From contig JAHIPJ010000117.1 of NCBI GenBank assembly GCA_018894445.1, positions 1 through 9,219 on the forward strand: a DNA stretch of 9,219 nt, read 5' to 3'. The position numbers and the translations under genes are program-made. The stretch comes from Actinomycetota bacterium. GTDB lineage: Bacteria > Actinomycetota > Humimicrobiia > Humimicrobiales > Humimicrobiaceae. The notes under the pieces are model-generated. The model saw nothing but the letters and a program-made list of their open reading frames with translations. It was not told where the DNA came from and ran no database searches. Positions 7,110-9,219 of the stretch are shown here, piece by piece; the stretch's first letter is position 1, and each line of letters begins with the position of its first letter.

Positions 7110-7661
7110 TTAAAATGATTTAATTACTTTTGCTGGGCTTCCCGCTACCAGACAATTATCAGGAAAGGACTCTAAAATTAATGAGTGTGCCCCAATAGTA
7201 GTATTGTTTCCAATTTTTACCGGTCCTAATACTGTAACATTAGTATATAGAATTACATTATCTCCAATTTCAGGATAACCTGGCTCACCATGATGGAATA
7301 TAGAATGACCAAGACCGCCCAGAGTAACATTAGAAAAGATACTTACATTATTTCCAATCTTTACTCCCCTACCGATAACAACACCTGCAGGATGCCATAA
7401 TCTACATCCAGAACCGATTTCAGCGCCAGGATCGATTTCTGATCCATTAAAGAAAAAGTTTAATCTGCTGCAGAACTCTGCTAAAAGCCTTAATTTTAAT
7501 TTATAAAGTTTACGATAAAACCTGTAAAAAATTAAAGCCTGAACTCCGGGCTTAACCAGTATTATTCTGACAGCTCCCCAGACGGTTGGCCTGCCCTTAA
7601 TTGCTCCATACTTGCTGAATAGGTTTCTTATATCACCTTTTAAATTACCGTTACCAGTCAT
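7110..7661 (-). CDS. serine O-acetyltransferase-like hexapeptide-repeat enzyme
   Basis: This looks like a CysE/SAT-type acyltransferase that would acetylate a hydroxyl group from acetyl-CoA; serine is the likeliest acceptor but is not proven. Seen: an alpha-helical N-terminal part (about 10-70, including KPGVQALIFYRFYRKLYKL), then a left-handed beta-helix of hexapeptide turns from EIDPGAEIGSG (75-85) through GVVIGRGVKIGNNVSI (93-108), VTLGG (112-116), EIGDNV (131-136) and VKIGNNTTIGAHS (148-160), ending AGSPAKVI (173-180). His90 aligns with the catalytic His of CysE and Glu75 with its acidic partner. The usual 'DHG' is W-H-P, however, and the usual VTLGGTGK...RHP is VTLGGLGH followed by an HHGEPGYP stretch. 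At 183 aa it is a short SAT. No cysK neighbour is present and no Shine-Dalgarno precedes ATG 7661. A sugar O-acetyltransferase is the main alternative. Confidence 0.75.
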   Translation of the reverse strand: MTGNGNLKGDIRNLFSKYGAIKGRPTVWGAVRIILVKPGVQALIFYRFYRKLYKLKLRLLAEFCSRLNFFFNGSEIDPGAEIGSGCRLWHPAGVVIGRGVKIGNNVSIFSNVTLGGLGHSIFHHGEPGYPEIGDNVILYTNVTVLGPVKIGNNTTIGAHSLILESFPDNCLVAGSPAKVIKSF

Positions 7662-7756
7662 TTTTATGATAAGGATATTTTATAATTAATAAATATTAGC
7701 AGTTATAAATAAAATAAAGAAAATTACTCAGGAACTTTATAATTCTATAAAATTTT

Positions 7757-8149
7757 TTATTTATTTAAATATTTAAACAATAAGCTATTATAATCTTTTT
7801 TATAAAATAATTTTATATTTATATACGGATATAATTCTTTTAACTTTTTTATCTTATAATTTTTCTTTGTAACTAATTTCTGATTAAGAGTTGTGAGCTC
7901 TATATACAAATCTAAATCAGGCAGATAAAAATCTGGAGTAAAGCTAACCATAGGATTACCTTCCCTATCAAAATGTAGTGTAAAAGTTTTAGGTTCATAT
8001 TCCCATTTTATTCTATAGAAATCTAATATCTTAGAAAATTCTTTTTCACTATTATGTGCAAATTTTATATTCTCAGTATTTTTAAATTTTTTATCAAGCC
8101 TATTATTTTTATTTAAATTTTCTCTTATTTCCAATAAATTTTTAACCAT
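7757..8149 (-). CDS. small protein resembling PD-(D/E)XK nucleases, function unknown
   Basis: No characterised gene is recognised. After about 30 charged, probably disordered residues comes a compact alpha/beta domain: SEKEFSKILDFYRIKWEYEP (34-53), then FTPDFYLPDLDLYIELTT (70-87), then a Lys-rich helix (90-106) and a strand INIKLFYKKDY (110-120). Glu35, Asp73 in PDFYLP, Glu84 in the I-E-L-T segment and nearby Lys91/95/96 fall in the order of the E...D...ExK active site of restriction-like nucleases. The last position is Thr86 instead of Lys, so activity is uncertain. It lies 34 nt after the MerR-type gene on the same strand and is probably cotranscribed. ATG 8149 is the first start after an in-frame stop. 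A GGAGG (8170-8166) lies 16 nt away, which is too far to be a normal ribosome site. Confidence 0.6.
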   Translation of the reverse strand: MVKNLLEIRENLNKNNRLDKKFKNTENIKFAHNSEKEFSKILDFYRIKWEYEPKTFTLHFDREGNPMVSFTPDFYLPDLDLYIELTTLNQKLVTKKNYKIKKLKELYPYINIKLFYKKDYNSLLFKYLNK

Positions 8150-8183
8150 AGAGTTTTAAAATCAGCCTCCAATTATTCATATA

Positions 8184-8675
8184 TTAAATTTCTTTAACTT
8201 TTTCCTTAATTACATCTTTTTTATTATTTTTAATTAAATATCTTTCTATATCCCCGTTTAGATCAGAGTACACTTTCCCCAGGGCGATTCCAAAAACACC
8301 CTGGCCGCTCTTCAATGTATCTATTATTGCTTTATCAGAATTACAAGCATAAACAGTATTCCCATCAGATATCAGTGTTACTTTTAAAAACTCATCATCA
8401 CTACTATTATTGCTATCATCATACTGTTCAAGATATCTTTTTGTTTTTCTTAGTTTTTGTAAGCTTATCCCGGCTTCCATTAATTTTTTAATAACCTTTA
8501 ATTTCATTAAATCATTAAAACTATACATCCTTCTGGTTCCATAACCACCTGCTCTATTTATAGAAGGCTTTATAAAATCAGTCCTATCATAATAATCAAG
8601 CTGCTTGTAGGTAATCCCGATTATCTTACAAACTTCTTTAGAACTATAAAATTTTTTTATTATGTCACTTTTCAT
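8184..8675 (-). CDS. MerR-family transcriptional regulator with small C-terminal sensor-like domain
   Basis: This is a DNA-binding protein with an N-terminal MerR winged helix. Residues 10-38 (YSSKEVCKIIGITYKQLDYY and following) form the helix-turn-helix. RRMYSFNDLMKLKVIKKLMEAGISLQKLR (48-76) is the classic wing and second helix pair. After an Asp/Ser/Asn-rich linker (85-95), residues 97-140 form a compact domain (LKVTLISDGNTVYACNS, then SGQGVFGIALGKV) instead of a metal-binding loop. No Cys pattern typical of metal-sensing MerR is seen. Known context: in mycobacteria a MerR-type gene (Rv1828) stands beside a bifunctional-nuclease gene (Rv1829), as here. The operator-like palindromes and promoter upstream suggest that it controls its own transcription. 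ATG 8675 has no visible Shine-Dalgarno. The effector and regulon are unknown. Confidence 0.85.
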   Translation of the reverse strand: MKSDIIKKFYSSKEVCKIIGITYKQLDYYDRTDFIKPSINRAGGYGTRRMYSFNDLMKLKVIKKLMEAGISLQKLRKTKRYLEQYDDSNNSSDDEFLKVTLISDGNTVYACNSDKAIIDTLKSGQGVFGIALGKVYSDLNGDIERYLIKNNKKDVIKEKVKEI

Positions 8676-8698
8676 ATTAAACTATATATTTACCATGT

Positions 8699-8739
8699 TG
8701 TAATTTTAATTACATCATTGTAATTACATTAATGTAATT
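8699..8739 (-). promoter_or_regulatory. operator-like palindrome cluster upstream of the MerR-type gene
   Basis: Five copies of the 7-mer TGTAATT or its complement AATTACA occur in 41 nt. TGTAATT-TT-AATTACA (8699-8714) is a perfect palindrome, TGTAATTACA (8719-8728) is another, and AATTACATTAATGTAATT (8722-8739) is a perfect 18-bp palindrome sharing bases with it. The cluster covers the end of the predicted -10, the predicted start point and the first ~30 transcribed bases, as expected for repression of the MerR-type gene by its own product. Binding by that protein is inference. Confidence 0.65.
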
Positions 8740-8765
8740 TTAAGATTTAAGCTTATTAAAGTCAA
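8737..8765 (-). promoter_or_regulatory. promoter of the MerR-type gene
   Basis: TTGACT (8765-8760) and TAAAAT (8742-8737) on the - strand are exactly 17 nt apart. The predicted start point near 8730 gives a leader of about 55 nt. The last three bases of the -10 belong to the 18-bp palindrome 8722-8739. The promoter lies between the DUF151 nuclease gene and the MerR-type gene, so the latter can be expressed independently. Confidence 0.65.
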
Positions 8766-8856
8766 TAGAAAAATACAATACTGTTACAGCGAGCATATAT
8801 ACGGCAGGATATAGGTTACATCGATGATTTATTAGATTTATTAATTATTATCAAAA

Positions 8857-8894
8857 GATCTTTTTTAATAAAAAGTTTGTCTGGAAAAAAGATC
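8857..8894 (-). terminator. possible terminator of the DUF151 nuclease gene
   Basis: Twelve nt after the stop codon the - strand can pair GATCTTTTTT (8894-8885) with AAAAAAGATC (8866-8857) across an 18-nt loop, followed by TTTTGATAAT. An alternative smaller hairpin CTTTTT/AAAAAG lies inside. The stem is AT-rich and weak, so termination is plausible rather than established. The rest of 8766-8856 shows nothing recognisable. Confidence 0.4.
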
Positions 8895-8906
8895 ATTTAT
8901 TAGTAT

Positions 8907-9219
8907 TTATTTATCCTTAAAATCTTCAGGTTCCACATGATCCAGGAAGCTTTTAAATTTTTTTACTTCTTCTTCAATTGTTTGTATCCTCAACCCACCT
9001 GATTCTAAAACATGTTCCGCTACATAAATGTCACATTTACTTCTAACAGCAGTAGCTATAGCATCAGAAGGTCTTGAATCAACTCTAACAACTTTTCTAT
9101 CTGTATTTTTAATATTTATTATTGCATAAAATGTATTATCCCTGATGTCTGTTATCTCAATGTTATCAATACTTATTTTTAAATTATTAATAATATTAAT
9201 AATCAAGTCATGAGTCATA
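8907..9219 (-). CDS. bifunctional nuclease family protein (DUF151), 5' end missing
   Basis: This is the C-terminal 103 residues or so of a BFN/DUF151 protein; plant and bacterial members have been reported with RNase and DNase activity. Seen: MTHDL at the edge, the family's internal 'R-P-x-T-H-D-L' region; DIRDNTFYAIINI (24-36); the hallmark VDSRPSDAIATAVRS (46-60); IYVAEHVLESGG (64-75); and the C-terminal FLDHVEPEDF (91-100). The ATG at 9218 aligns with an internal Met of the family, not the N-terminus: roughly 50-70 residues, including the usual first strands, must lie beyond 9219, so the gene is cut by the window and not truncated in nature. It precedes the MerR-type gene on the same strand by 231 nt, a neighbourhood also known in mycobacteria. 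The true substrate in this organism is unknown. Confidence 0.85.
   Translation of the reverse strand, partial: MTHDLIINIINNLKISIDNIEITDIRDNTFYAIINIKNTDRKVVRVDSRPSDAIATAVRSKCDIYVAEHVLESGGLRIQTIEEEVKKFKSFLDHVEPEDFKDK

Noticed and set aside
7736..7751. TTTATA-ATTC-TATAAA inverted repeat after the nuclease-like gene as a terminator.
   Set aside because: The stem is six A-T pairs with no U run; it is too weak to call.
6469..8898. AAAAGATCATTT occurs at 6469-6480 and 8887-8898 as a possible dispersed repeat.
   Set aside because: A 12-mer made almost only of A and T is expected to recur by chance in DNA of this composition, and the flanks do not match.
8676..8906. A small gene or RNA between the DUF151 and MerR-type genes.
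   Set aside because: No open frame with a ribosome site and no stable GC-containing structure was seen; the promoter, operator and terminator candidates account for much of the space.

Overview
The window is AT-rich, bacterial and gene-dense: ten convincing protein genes, one of them cut by the right edge, and no rRNA, tRNA, insertion sequence, CRISPR array or phage gene. LexA has an Ala-Gly cleavage site and its promoter carries a Gram-positive-style SOS box (CGAAC-N4-GTTTG). Lysine/diaminopimelate synthesis uses DapL plus DapF, and a MerR regulator sits next to a bifunctional nuclease. Together these suggest an anaerobe-like bacterium near low-GC Firmicutes or a candidate phylum such as Atribacterota. 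The taxonomic guess is inference only.

Layout. Positions 51-4514 (+ strand) hold a tight probable operon, miaA - dapF - dapL - hflX, with gaps of 45, 35 and 25 nt; its promoter lies outside the window. hflX meets lexA tail to tail, and their stop codons overlap by 4 nt. lexA (4511-5140, -) lies downstream of ilvC (5256-6257, -). The 115 nt between them superimpose an ilvC terminator hairpin, a LexA operator and the lexA -35/-10. ilvC and dut (6507-6941, +) diverge from a 249-nt AT-rich spacer containing a plausible dut promoter.

After dut, everything is on the - strand. In transcription order there is a bifunctional nuclease of the DUF151 family (partial, 8907 to the edge), a MerR-type regulator (8184-8675), a small protein resembling PD-(D/E)XK nucleases (7757-8149) and a serine-acetyltransferase-like hexapeptide enzyme (7110-7661). 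The MerR gene has its own good promoter. A cluster of TGTAATT/AATTACA palindromes overlaps the -10 and start point, which looks like an autoregulatory operator.

Functionally, the left half combines tRNA modification (MiaA), ribosome rescue (HflX), and diaminopimelate supply for lysine and peptidoglycan (DapL makes LL-DAP from tetrahydrodipicolinate, DapF epimerises it to meso-DAP). The middle holds SOS control (LexA), branched-chain amino acid synthesis (IlvC) and dUTP removal (Dut). The right part, MerR plus DUF151 nuclease plus nuclease-like protein, is the least understood and most interesting section. No gene-free stretch exceeds 300 nt; the longest are 6258-6506 and 8676-8906, and both contain regulatory sequence described below.
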